In this document: positions 1 to 6,580 of the stretch, piece after piece | Numbering within the stretch: the first letter of the stretch is position 1 | Layout: the number at the start of each line of letters is the position of its first letter | NCBI GenBank assembly: GCA_964519585.1 | Contig: CAZFIO010000027.1 | Span: 1 to 16,448, forward strand | DNA length: 16,448 bases | Source: CAZFIO01 sp964519585 | Lineage (GTDB): Bacteria; Bacillota; Clostridia; Tissierellales; Tissierellaceae | Direction of reading: 5' to 3' | Made by a program: the position numbers and the translations under genes | The notes under the pieces: generated by a model | The model's database searches: none | What the model was told of the DNA's origin: nothing | The model's input: the letters and a program-made list of their open reading frames with translations, nothing else

Positions 1-434
1 AAAAGGAGCCTATAATTCCAGTTCCTGAGATTGTAGATGATGGAAGGGACCTATCTCTAGAAGATATAGAAAGGTCTTGGGATCATGTATTAAAAGAGGT
101 AAGGTCAAAGGCAGTAAGAATTCATGCCTTTTTAATGGAGGGAGAGGTCCTATCATATAGGAACAATCTATTAACCATAGGCTATAAAGATGCGCTTGGT
201 TTCCACCAACAAGCCATAAATACACCTGAAAGAAAAGAAGTGGTGGAAAATGTGGTATCGTCTTATTTTAACAAAAATATAAAAATTAATTTTATAATGT
301 CCAATGAAATCAAAGAAAAGACTACAAAAGAACCGGAGTCCTTAGAGATAGATAAGGACCAGGCTATCAAGGAAGTTGTAGATTTCTTTGGGGAGGATAT
401 TGTAGAAATTATAGAAGAGGAAGGAGAAGTGTAA
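1..434 (+). CDS. dnaX: DNA polymerase III subunit gamma/tau, C-terminal end (partial)
   Basis: The frame is open from the window edge (first full codon at 3) to a TAA at 432-434 and gives 143 residues, so the 5' part of the gene lies outside. DnaX is the clamp-loader ATPase of the replisome; only the tau-type C-terminal region is here, without the Walker motifs. Visible signs are the segment SLEDIERSWDHVLKEV, typical of the helical polymerase-binding region, followed by a small alpha/beta part (LLTIGYKDALGFHQQAI) and an acidic tail ending DIVEIIEEEGEV. The following ybaB and recR are the classic dnaX neighbours in Firmicutes, which supports the call more strongly than this divergent fragment alone. 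The stop codon overlaps the ybaB start by one base, so the two are translated from one message. Confidence 0.88.
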   Translation, partial: KEPIIPVPEIVDDGRDLSLEDIERSWDHVLKEVRSKAVRIHAFLMEGEVLSYRNNLLTIGYKDALGFHQQAINTPERKEVVENVVSSYFNKNIKINFIMSNEIKEKTTKEPESLEIDKDQAIKEVVDFFGEDIVEIIEEEGEV

Positions 435-775
435 TGGGAAGAGGTAAATACCCAGGAATGGGTGGAGGCAATATGGGAAACATGATGAAGCAAATGCAAA
501 AGATGCAAAAGCAGATGGAGGATATGCAAAAAGATTTAGAGGAAAAGGAAATTGAAGCAAGTGCTGGGGGTGGGGTAGTTTCTGCCACTGTTAATGGAAA
601 AAAAGAACTATTAAAGATTAAAATAGACGAGTCTGTAGTGGATCCTGAAGATGTAGAAATGCTAGAAGACTTAATAATGGCAGCCATAAATGAAGCTATG
701 AACAAGGCTGAAGCAACAATGAATTCAGAAATGCAAAAAGTCACTGGAGGCTTAAACATCCCAGGCTTGTTCTAG
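434..775 (+). CDS. ybaB: YbaB/EbfC family nucleoid-associated DNA-binding protein
   Basis: The 113-residue protein has the usual length for this family. It has a Gly/Met-rich start (KYPGMGGGNMGNMMKQMQ), a Met/Gln/Lys-rich amphipathic helix around residues 18-42, a central beta region with ASAGGGVVSATVNGKKEL, and the C-terminal signature VTGGLNIPGLF. Family members are small dimeric proteins that bind DNA and associate with the nucleoid; their role beside recR is unclear. The ATG at 434 shares its A with the dnaX stop, and AAGGAG at 421-426 gives a seven-base spacing. The recR gene follows after 15 bases, so it sits in the middle of a dnaX-ybaB-recR operon. Confidence 0.95.
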   Translation: MGRGKYPGMGGGNMGNMMKQMQKMQKQMEDMQKDLEEKEIEASAGGGVVSATVNGKKELLKIKIDESVVDPEDVEMLEDLIMAAINEAMNKAEATMNSEMQKVTGGLNIPGLF

Positions 776-790
776 TATAGGAGGAAGACA

Positions 791-1390
791 ATGGAGAAGT
801 ATGCATTACCTATAGCAAATCTTATAGACCAACTATCAAGGTTACCAGGGATTGGCAGGAAGACTGCACAGAGACTTGCTTTTTATATATTAGAAATGGA
901 GGATTTGCAGGTTGAAAAGCTTTCAGAATCCATAGTAGATGCCAAGGAAAACATAAGATTATGCTCCATATGCTGCAACCTTACAGATATAGACCCCTGT
1001 TCAATTTGCTCCAATGACACTAGGGATAGGTCTATTATCTGCGTGGTGGAAGGAGCAAAGGATATTATAGCCATGGAAAGGTCCAGGGAATACAAAGGGG
1101 GCTACCATGTCCTTCATGGAGTTATTTCTCCCATGGACAATATAGGCCCCAATGATATAAGGGTAAAGGAGCTTCTAGCTAGACTAGGTGATGGACTAGT
1201 AAAGGAAGTAATCCTAGCCACAAATCCTACAGTTGAGGGAGAGGCTACAGCCCTATATCTATCAAGGCTGATTAAACCTTTGAATATAAAGGTTACTAGG
1301 ATAGCACATGGAATACCTGTAGGGGGAGACCTAGAGTACTTTGACGAGGTAACCCTAAGCAAGGCTATGGAAAATAGAAGGGAAATATAA
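791..1390 (+). CDS. recR: Recombination mediator protein RecR
   Basis: RecR works with RecO (and RecF) to load RecA onto SSB-coated single-stranded DNA at gaps. The 199 residues match the normal family length. Order of parts: helix-hairpin-helix DNA-binding motif near 14-32 (LSRLPGIGRKTAQRLAF); a four-cysteine zinc finger at Cys58, Cys61, Cys70 and Cys73; a Toprim domain from about residue 81 (SIICVVEGAKDIIAME, then ATNPTVEGEATALYL); and the C-terminal Walker-B-like strand GIPVGGDLEY. Cys62 is an extra cysteine next to the finger. The ATG at 791 follows a strong AGGAGG site at 780-785. The gene is last in the dnaX-ybaB-recR unit, and a terminator begins at its stop codon. Confidence 0.97.
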   Translation: MEKYALPIANLIDQLSRLPGIGRKTAQRLAFYILEMEDLQVEKLSESIVDAKENIRLCSICCNLTDIDPCSICSNDTRDRSIICVVEGAKDIIAMERSREYKGGYHVLHGVISPMDNIGPNDIRVKELLARLGDGLVKEVILATNPTVEGEATALYLSRLIKPLNIKVTRIAHGIPVGGDLEYFDEVTLSKAMENRREI

Positions 1391-1424
1391 ATGAACAAAG
1401 ACTCAGGTCCTTGTTCATTTTTTT
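1390..1424 (+). terminator. Rho-independent terminator after recR
   Basis: AATGAACAA followed by GAC pairs with GTC and TTGTTCATT across a TCAG loop, with one A/C mismatch in the stem, and a run of seven or more T follows. It begins on the last base of the recR stop codon and closes the dnaX-ybaB-recR operon. Confidence 0.85.
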
Positions 1425-1435
1425 GAAAATTTCTT

Positions 1436-1625
1436 TGTAGGGGTGTTACCTCTAGGGGTGGAAGACACCAACCTATATTTACCCCCTAGGGATTTTAATA
1501 CGGAGTGCCCGAGGGTATGTTCACCCGAGACCCAAAGAACTTGACCAACTGTATAAAGCAATAGTCTAACAATTGTTGCTGGGGTCTAGCTTTTGGGTCA
1601 CGGGCGACCAAAGTTCGCCCCTACA
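1436..1625. repeat. MITE-like non-coding element with TGTAGGGG terminal inverted repeats
   Basis: TGTAGGGGTG at 1436-1445 is mirrored by CGCCCCTACA at 1616-1625 (9 of 10 positions complementary), bounding about 190 bases with no open frame worth calling. Inside are smaller dyads: CTAGGGG at 1452-1458 with CCCCTAG at 1483-1489, and an imperfect hairpin GGGCGACC/GTTCGCCC at its right end. It also contains the left copy of the 31-nt repeat (1570-1600). No transposase is present. A palindromic, GC-richer-than-neighbours block like this looks like a mobile non-autonomous element or its remnant. That is inference; no clear target-site duplication was seen. With the terminator and the heptamer-like repeats it accounts for the whole recR-ytaF gap. 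Confidence 0.5.
1570..1600 (-). repeat. 31-nt repeat, left inverted copy
   Basis: These 31 bases are the exact reverse complement of 2494-2524. The match continues with one mismatch into the next few bases (1561-1569). The core reads TGACCCAAAAGCTAG then ACCCCAGCAACAATTG on the minus strand. The adjoining 1553-1577 holds a short piece of the 11-nt repeat array, including the perfect palindrome AACAATTGTT at 1569-1578. Confidence 0.9.
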
Positions 1626-1670
1626 TCTCCTAATACCATAACCCTGGCTGACTAAGATTCTTTTCTCTTT

Positions 1671-1720
1671 AGGCTCTAGGCTTTATGCTTTTAGCCTTAC
1701 GCTTTAAGCTTTCAGCCTTA
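1671..1720. repeat. Iterated GCTTTA-type short repeats
   Basis: This stretch is built from variants of GCTTTAAGC, GCTTTATGC and TTTTAGCCT. CCTTACGCTTTAAGCTTT at 1695-1712 recurs at 3171-3188 with 17 of 18 bases identical. It overlaps the last bases of the minus-strand ytaF-like gene. No function is evident. Confidence 0.6.
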
Positions 1721-2338
1721 AACTATTTTACTTATAGCTAAAAAAATCAGTATAAGTCCTGCTAGCCAGGATAGGTTTATCCTTTTGTTTCTTGATAGAT
1801 TTTTACCTATATATAGCCCGGTCCTTACGGAAATCATACCAACAAGAAGAGAAAAAAGAATTAAATATAGGTAATTTACATCTCCTAGTCCACTACCAAA
1901 TCCAATTGCTAAAGAATCCAAGGAAAGAGCAGTCCCTAAGTAAATAGCCTCCCTGGAATCTAACTCCTTGGAGTAATCCTTATCTGCACTGGTTTCATCC
2001 ATGTAAATATTAATCATAAACCTTATATTAGATAATTTAAACTCTAGCTCCTTATTTTTCGTGGACTTCTTTTCAAGATAGGACTTAATTACCACCTCAA
2101 AGAGATAGAAAACCCCCAATGAAAATAAGATTATAAAGCTTAGTATGGAAGCAAAATTACCAGGAAGAATCCTCCTAAACTGGACAGCTAAGGCTAGTGA
2201 TATAGCGATGAAAAAGGAACAGATTAAATTTATTATCAATGTGGAAGTAAAAGGTATCTTAATCCTTTTAGATCCATAGGCTATACTGGCTACAAAAGCA
2301 TCTAATGACACAACAATTACCAATAAGGCACAATTCAT
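1718..2338 (-). CDS. ytaF: YtaF-type sporulation membrane protein (MntP-like fold)
   Basis: A 206-residue integral membrane protein with two related three-helix halves. Each half carries the conserved Ser-Leu-Asp signature: VSLDAFVASIAYG with Asp13, and TALSLDSLAIGFGSGLG with Asp141. A charged loop at about 90-130 separates them. This matches the YtaF group of the MntP family; YtaF is annotated as a sporulation membrane protein of unknown activity, and its MntP relatives export manganese. A GTG at 2347 would add three residues, but AGGGAG just upstream fits the ATG at 2338 with eight bases spacing, so I chose the ATG. It is the only minus-strand gene in the window and stands alone between repeat blocks. 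Metal transport is possible but not shown. Confidence 0.82.
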   Translation of the reverse strand: MNCALLVIVVSLDAFVASIAYGSKRIKIPFTSTLIINLICSFFIAISLALAVQFRRILPGNFASILSFIILFSLGVFYLFEVVIKSYLEKKSTKNKELEFKLSNIRFMINIYMDETSADKDYSKELDSREAIYLGTALSLDSLAIGFGSGLGDVNYLYLILFSLLVGMISVRTGLYIGKNLSRNKRINLSWLAGLILIFLAISKIV

Positions 2339-2366
2339 ATAGCACACTCCCTTATTATAAGATATA

Positions 2367-2372
2367 ATTATA
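2367..2372 (-). promoter_or_regulatory. Possible -10 element for the ytaF-like gene
   Basis: On the minus strand TATAAT lies about 29 bases upstream of the ATG at 2338, placing a start site near 2360 and leaving a short leader with the AGGGAG site. No good -35 box at 17 bases was seen, so this is a weak call. Sporulation sigma factors use other sequences. Confidence 0.3.
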
Positions 2373-2417
2373 GTATTCAGATAGGGGTAAAAAGGTTTGA
2401 AATAGTTGGTCAGTTGG

Positions 2418-2446
2418 TGAACAAAGGGGACGCGAAATTTTGTTCA
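2418..2446 (+). repeat. TGAACAAA hairpin repeat, copy 1
   Basis: TGAACAAA at 2418-2425 pairs with TTTGTTCA at 2439-2446 around a GGGGACGCGAAAT loop. The 29-base unit recurs in inverse orientation at 12218-12246 with 27 of 29 bases identical. In both places it stands on the same side of the conserved core and the 11-nt array, so it appears to be part of one composite repeat. Confidence 0.75.
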
Positions 2447-2493
2447 TTTCTAGAGCACAGTGGGGGCAGGACATCTGTATTCTTGGACACCCT

Positions 2494-2595
2494 TGACCCA
2501 AAAGCTAGACCCCAGCAACAATTGCTAGACAACTGCTAGACTATTGCTTGACAATTGTTAGACTATTGTTAAATGTTATTGTTCAACTATCGTTA
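2494..2595 (+). repeat. Composite repeat: 31-nt core plus 11-nt array upstream of the LURP-one gene
   Basis: The right copy of the 31-nt repeat (2494-2524, inverse of 1570-1600) merges into an array of 11-nt units at about 2515-2595. The units read ATTGCTAGACA, ACTGCTAGACT, ATTGCTTGACA, ATTGTTAGACT and ATTGTTCAACT, ending in ATCGTTA. One unit has two extra bases. The array ends two bases before the GGGAGG ribosome site at 2598-2603. With the hairpin at 2418 it accounts for the 2348-2609 gap. Confidence 0.85.
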
Positions 2596-2609
2596 TAGGG
2601 AGGTATATC

Positions 2610-3119
2610 ATGAGGTATTTAGTCAAACAAAAAATATTTTCCATAGGAGACAAGTTTACCATTAGGGATGAAAATGAAAATCCTGTTTATCAGGTTGTAG
2701 GAAAAGTTTTTACCATAGGAAAGAAATTAGATTTATACGACATGGATGATCAACATTTAGCCTATATAGAGCAAAAGATATTCAGGTTTTTACCAGAGTA
2801 TTATATCTATAGGGATGAAGAACTTTTGGCCCAGGTAAAAAAGGAATTTACCTTTTTCAAACCTAGGTTCAATATAGACAGTCACTATGGAAACTTCACC
2901 ATAGAAGGCAATATATTTGCACATGAATTTAACATATTAAAAAATGGTAGGACAGTGGCCTGGATAAGCAAAAAATGGATATCCTGGTCGGATACCTATA
3001 CAGTGGACATAAATGATGACGAGGATCAAGCCTTTATCTTGTCCCTGGTTATAGTACTAGACCAGGTCCACCATGACAACAAGGGTGGGGGGCATGCCCA
3101 TAATCACAGTAATAATTAA
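2610..3119 (+). CDS. LURP-one-related / YxjI family protein
   Basis: The 169-residue protein resembles the LURP-one-related (YxjI) family, a tubby-like beta-barrel fold of unknown biochemical role in bacteria. Visible signs are the start RYLVKQKIFSIGDKFTIRDE, the repeated strand pattern GKVFTIGKKLDLYDM and AYIEQKIFRFLPEYYIY, and the later strands HEFNILKNGRTVAWISKKWI and DTYTVDI. There is no signal peptide or membrane segment, so it should be cytoplasmic. The tail is His/Gly-rich (GGGHAHNHSNN), which could bind metal but has no known role here. The ATG follows GGGAGG at 2598-2603 with six bases spacing. It lies on the same strand as rtcB 154 bases downstream; no terminator is seen between them. 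Confidence 0.75.
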   Translation: MRYLVKQKIFSIGDKFTIRDENENPVYQVVGKVFTIGKKLDLYDMDDQHLAYIEQKIFRFLPEYYIYRDEELLAQVKKEFTFFKPRFNIDSHYGNFTIEGNIFAHEFNILKNGRTVAWISKKWISWSDTYTVDINDDEDQAFILSLVIVLDQVHHDNKGGGHAHNHSNN

Positions 3120-3170
3120 AAGGCTTATCCTGCTATCCCAGAATGACAACAATGCTCAAAACAATCTTTT

Positions 3171-3200
3171 CCTTATGCTTTAAGCTTTATGCTTTTTAGT
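3171..3200. repeat. Iterated GCTTTA-type short repeats, second copy
   Basis: CCTTATGCTTTAAGCTTT at 3171-3188, followed by ATGCTTTTTAG, matches the block at 1695-1712 (17 of 18). In both places it lies just past the end of a gene. Confidence 0.55.
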
Positions 3201-3204
3201 TTTT

Positions 3205-3259
3205 AACAATTGCTAGGCTACTGCTTGACTATTGCTTGACAACCGCTAGTCTATTGTTA
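3205..3259 (+). repeat. 11-nt repeat array upstream of rtcB
   Basis: The units ATTGCTAGGCT, ACTGCTTGACT, ATTGCTTGACA, ACCGCTAGTCT and ATTGTTA follow each other at 11-base spacing. The array ends one base before the AAGGGG ribosome site of rtcB (3261-3266). It is the same family as the array at 2515-2595, but without the core and hairpin parts. Confidence 0.8.
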
Positions 3260-3273
3260 TAAGGGGTGATAAA

Positions 3274-4491
3274 TTGTTAGATTTACAAGGTAAATACGGT
3301 ATGGCAAGGGTCTTTACCAAAGACTTAGAAGAAGGTGCTAGGGATCAAATCATCAATCTCCTAAACCAGGACTTTGTTCAAGGCTCTACCGTAAGAATAA
3401 TGCCAGATGTTCATCAAGGCATGGGATGTGTCATTGGTTTTACTGCAGATATGGGTGACAAGGTTATCCCCAACATTGTAGGCGTAGATATAGGTTGTGG
3501 TATGCTTACAGTGGAATTAGGTCATATTGACATTGACCTGGCTAGGCTGGATAAAATCATCCATAACAAAATCCCATCAGGAAAAAATGTTCATGAAGGC
3601 AGGAAGGAAAGATACGAAAAACTTCAAGAATTACACTGCATAAGAGACTTAAGGAATACAAAAAGAATGGAAAGAAGTATAGGAACTCTGGGGGGCGGAA
3701 ATCACTTCATCGAAGTTGGAGTGGATAAGCAGGGGAAAAAATACTTGGTAATTCATTCTGGTTCAAGGAATCTTGGTAAACAAGTTGCCGAAATATACCA
3801 GAGACTAGCCGTAGACTTATGCAGTGGTAAGGAAGAATATTTCAAGAAAAAAGAAAAACTAATTGAAGAATATAAGTCTAAGGGTAGAAGAAAGGAAATA
3901 AAAAAGGAACTTGATAAGCTAAAGAAAGAATACAAGGATTTACAAGCTAAATATCCTAAAGACCTTTGTTATCTTACAGGGGTTTATAGGGATAAATACC
4001 TTCATGATATGAAGATATGCCAGGAATATGCCAGCCTAAACAGGGAAACCATGGCCCAGGTAATTCTTACCAGCTTGCTGGGTAGAGACCTAAATGAATT
4101 TTCACACTTTGAAACTATTCATAATTATATTAACTTTAAGGACAATATAATTAGGAAGGGTGCCATATCTGCCTATGAAGGGGAAAAGATCCTAATTCCA
4201 ATCAATATGAGGGATGGCTCAATCCTTGCTCTAGGCAAGGGTAACCCAGATTGGAACTATTCTGCACCCCATGGGGCGGGAAGACTTATGAGTAGGAATG
4301 TAGCAAAGGAGAAACTAGACTTTGAAGACTTTAAGTCAAGTATGGAGGGTATATACTCAACATCTATTCACAAGGGAACCTTGGACGAAAGCCCTGATGC
4401 TTACAAGCCTATGGAAGAAATAATTGAAAACATGGGAGATGCAGTAGAAATTCTTGATATAATCAAGCCAATATATAATTATAAGGCATAA
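3274..4491 (+). CDS. rtcB: RNA-splicing ligase RtcB
   Basis: RtcB joins RNA 2',3'-cyclic phosphate or 3'-phosphate ends to 5'-OH ends using GTP and Mn2+. The 405 residues are close to the bacterial length (E. coli RtcB is 408). Metal and active-site motifs are all present: PDVHQGMG (44-51), VGVDIGCGM with Asp72 and Cys75, GTLGGGNHFIE with His144, HSGSR (161-165), and APHGAGR (331-337), whose His333 fits the guanylated histidine. A strongly charged helical stretch at about 187-226 (KEEYFKKKEKLIEEY, then KKELDKLKKEYKDL) is likely a coiled-coil insert. The start is TTG at 3274 after AAGGGG at 3261-3266; translation from it keeps the family N-terminus LDLQGKYGMARVFT. No rtcA, archease or toxin partner lies nearby, so its RNA substrate is not indicated. 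Confidence 0.95.
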   Translation: MLDLQGKYGMARVFTKDLEEGARDQIINLLNQDFVQGSTVRIMPDVHQGMGCVIGFTADMGDKVIPNIVGVDIGCGMLTVELGHIDIDLARLDKIIHNKIPSGKNVHEGRKERYEKLQELHCIRDLRNTKRMERSIGTLGGGNHFIEVGVDKQGKKYLVIHSGSRNLGKQVAEIYQRLAVDLCSGKEEYFKKKEKLIEEYKSKGRRKEIKKELDKLKKEYKDLQAKYPKDLCYLTGVYRDKYLHDMKICQEYASLNRETMAQVILTSLLGRDLNEFSHFETIHNYINFKDNIIRKGAISAYEGEKILIPINMRDGSILALGKGNPDWNYSAPHGAGRLMSRNVAKEKLDFEDFKSSMEGIYSTSIHKGTLDESPDAYKPMEEIIENMGDAVEILDIIKPIYNYKA

Positions 4492-4528
4492 AAGGTAGAC
4501 TGGTTAAGTTTACCTTTTATGGTTTCTT
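4487..4528 (+). terminator. Probable terminator after rtcB
   Basis: CATAAAAGGTA at 4487-4497 pairs perfectly with TACCTTTTATG at 4511-4521 around a 13-base loop; the rtcB stop codon lies in the left arm. Only a short T-rich tail (GTTTCTT) follows, so termination may be partial. Confidence 0.6.
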
Positions 4529-4529
4529 A

Positions 4530-4558
4530 AAGACAAGCCAGGAATTAAATGATATAAT
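4530..4558 (+). promoter_or_regulatory. Sigma-A-type promoter of the glucosaminidase gene pair
   Basis: AAGACA at 4530-4535 and a perfect TATAAT at 4553-4558 are separated by 17 bases. The predicted start near 4565 leaves about 30 bases of leader with the GGGGAG ribosome site before the ATG at 4597. It lies just downstream of the rtcB terminator. Confidence 0.65.
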
Positions 4559-4596
4559 ACTCTTGTCAATCTTATTAAAAGAAGGGGAGTAGGAAG

Positions 4597-6576
4597 ATGA
4601 TTTTAAAAAAGTATAATTATAAATATATTTTATCTATAGGTCTAATTTTATTTATAATTATTATCAATTTATCGATTATTACAAAAGCTGAGACAATTGA
4701 ATATGAGGTTTATGACCTAAGTGTAGGGGATACTGGAAAAGAAGTTGTCTTTGAGTATATAGATTCCTTTGAGAATTTTGATGAAGCCAAGGAAGAAATG
4801 CTAGAATACGAAAATGGTGTTATTACCCATGCTAAAAATCCCTCACCCCTAAAGATAGTAGCGGCAAGTCGAGGCCAGGCCCAATCATTTCCCTATAGGC
4901 CAGGGCATGAAAATGCAAATGTCACCCTTAAGATTTTTAACAATAAAAATCTTACAGATAGACATACCTATATTCCCGCCCACTATATGATGTATGTATA
5001 TGATTATTTCCTATCAAATGGAAGGATAGTTGCAGATATAGAGATCCAGGGTGGAAGAGGCTATGTAGATATAGTAAAAACTGATATTATACCTATGATA
5101 TATATAGAAAACGGAATTCAAATTAATCTAGGTGGTAATGGTACATATAATGCAGACTCCAAAAAGGTCTATTCAATTAGGCCTTACCAAGAGGAATACA
5201 GGGTATACGAAAATGATGGGGTAAAGGAGATAAATGTAAAAGCAGTAAGACCCTATCCAGGATTGAGCCTAGAACTGACTTATGGGGCAGCTCCAGACTT
5301 TCTTGAAAGAGGCCAGGTTTACTATTCACCAGATGGAATAAGGTTTTTTACAGATAGGGATCTAGAAAATCAAATAGGTGATGAATATTACTCATATTTC
5401 CAATGGTTACCCTTGAGAACCATGACCAACCATAGTCCGGAATCCTTTGAAAACTTTTTGGACTACTATGGTAAGTATGATTCAGTAATGATGAATGAGA
5501 CCTATCATTTTATAGAGCAGGGTATAAAGTATGGTATGAACCCTGTACTTATATTTCAACAGGCTAACCTTGAATCTGCCTATGGAACAAGCTCCTATGC
5601 AAAAAACAGGAAAAATGTTTTTGGTTGGAGGGCAGTAGATTCCAATCCAGACCTGGCAGAATCTTACAAAAACATAGGTGAAGCTATTGCAATTCATATG
5701 GACAAGCAAATTGCGGGCTATATGAAGGTAGATGACTGGCGTCATTTTGGGCCATCCTTTGGGAATAAGTCAGCAGGAATAACAGTATCATATGCGTCGG
5801 ATCCATATTATGGAATAAAGATAGCTGGTATGTATTATCGTATGGATAAGATAAATGGATTTAAGGACTTAAATGCCTACGACCTTTCTTTATTAGAAGA
5901 TGGTAGGACCTATACAGTAAGAAATGAAGCCACAGATAGGGAATGGTACACAACTAGAAGAGCTATGAAAAATCAGATTATAGTAAACCTGGGAGAAAGA
6001 AGTGGCAGGATTAAAACTATACCCTGGATGACAAACTCCAAGGGGACCCTAGATGCCTACGGAGAATTTGCCTATATAGAGGACAATATTTCTACAATTA
6101 AGGGAGTAAAGGCCTATGGTACAAAAGGAAAACTACCAGATAAACCAGACTTTGGGGAGATAGCATATGAAGATCCAGTAAATGCCAAAACTACGGATAA
6201 TTTAAATATAAGAAGATCATATAGCACATCATCAAACGTACTTGGAACAATACTCAGTGGTACAAAAATTCTAGTGGAGCCAACAAGTATTGGTTGGGCA
6301 AGAACCACATATAAAGGGGTAACAGGATTTGTAAGCATGGACTATATAGAATTATTAGACGATGAACCATCAGAGTACAAAAAGGGAGATATAAATGGTG
6401 ATGGTGTAATTGATGGCTTTGATATGATGGAGATAAAGAGACACTATTTAGGTATAAAAGAACTAAAGGGTGATCAGTTTGAAGCTGCTGATATAAACAA
6501 GGATGGGGTAGTAGATGGTTTTGATATGATGGAAATTAAACGTCACTATCTAGGAATAAAAGAGATAAAGGAGTAA
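4597..6576 (+). CDS. Secreted glucosaminidase-type wall hydrolase with SH3b and type I dockerin domains
   Basis: A 659-residue protein, probably a peptidoglycan N-acetylglucosaminidase. Parts in order: signal peptide or N-terminal anchor at 1-32 (hydrophobic core ILSIGLILFIIIINLSII); an unassigned beta-rich region at about 33-285; a glucosaminidase (FlgJ/AcmA-like) domain at about 295-420 with the catalytic-type Glu326 in FQQANLESAYGTSSYA and the NVFGWRA motif; a linker; an SH3b domain at about 529-587 (DNLNIRRSYSTSSNVLGTI, ending GFVSMDYIEL); and a dockerin at about 597-655. The two dockerin repeats begin GDINGDGVIDGFD and ADINKDGVVDGFD. Calcium ligands fit at Asp598, Asn600, Asp602, Asp606, Asp609 and Asp632, Asn634, Asp636, Asp640, Asp643. 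The recognition positions are Gly-Phe in both. It is the first gene of a pair, four bases before the next start. Confidence 0.85.
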   Translation: MILKKYNYKYILSIGLILFIIIINLSIITKAETIEYEVYDLSVGDTGKEVVFEYIDSFENFDEAKEEMLEYENGVITHAKNPSPLKIVAASRGQAQSFPYRPGHENANVTLKIFNNKNLTDRHTYIPAHYMMYVYDYFLSNGRIVADIEIQGGRGYVDIVKTDIIPMIYIENGIQINLGGNGTYNADSKKVYSIRPYQEEYRVYENDGVKEINVKAVRPYPGLSLELTYGAAPDFLERGQVYYSPDGIRFFTDRDLENQIGDEYYSYFQWLPLRTMTNHSPESFENFLDYYGKYDSVMMNETYHFIEQGIKYGMNPVLIFQQANLESAYGTSSYAKNRKNVFGWRAVDSNPDLAESYKNIGEAIAIHMDKQIAGYMKVDDWRHFGPSFGNKSAGITVSYASDPYYGIKIAGMYYRMDKINGFKDLNAYDLSLLEDGRTYTVRNEATDREWYTTRRAMKNQIIVNLGERSGRIKTIPWMTNSKGTLDAYGEFAYIEDNISTIKGVKAYGTKGKLPDKPDFGEIAYEDPVNAKTTDNLNIRRSYSTSSNVLGTILSGTKILVEPTSIGWARTTYKGVTGFVSMDYIELLDDEPSEYKKGDINGDGVIDGFDMMEIKRHYLGIKELKGDQFEAADINKDGVVDGFDMMEIKRHYLGIKEIKE

Positions 6577-6580
6577 TTAT

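Noticed and set aside
3236..3263. TTGACA and TATAAG within the rtcB array as a promoter
   Set aside because: The boxes are 16 bases apart and look good, but the start site would fall between the ribosome site and the start codon. TTGACW simply recurs in the repeat unit.
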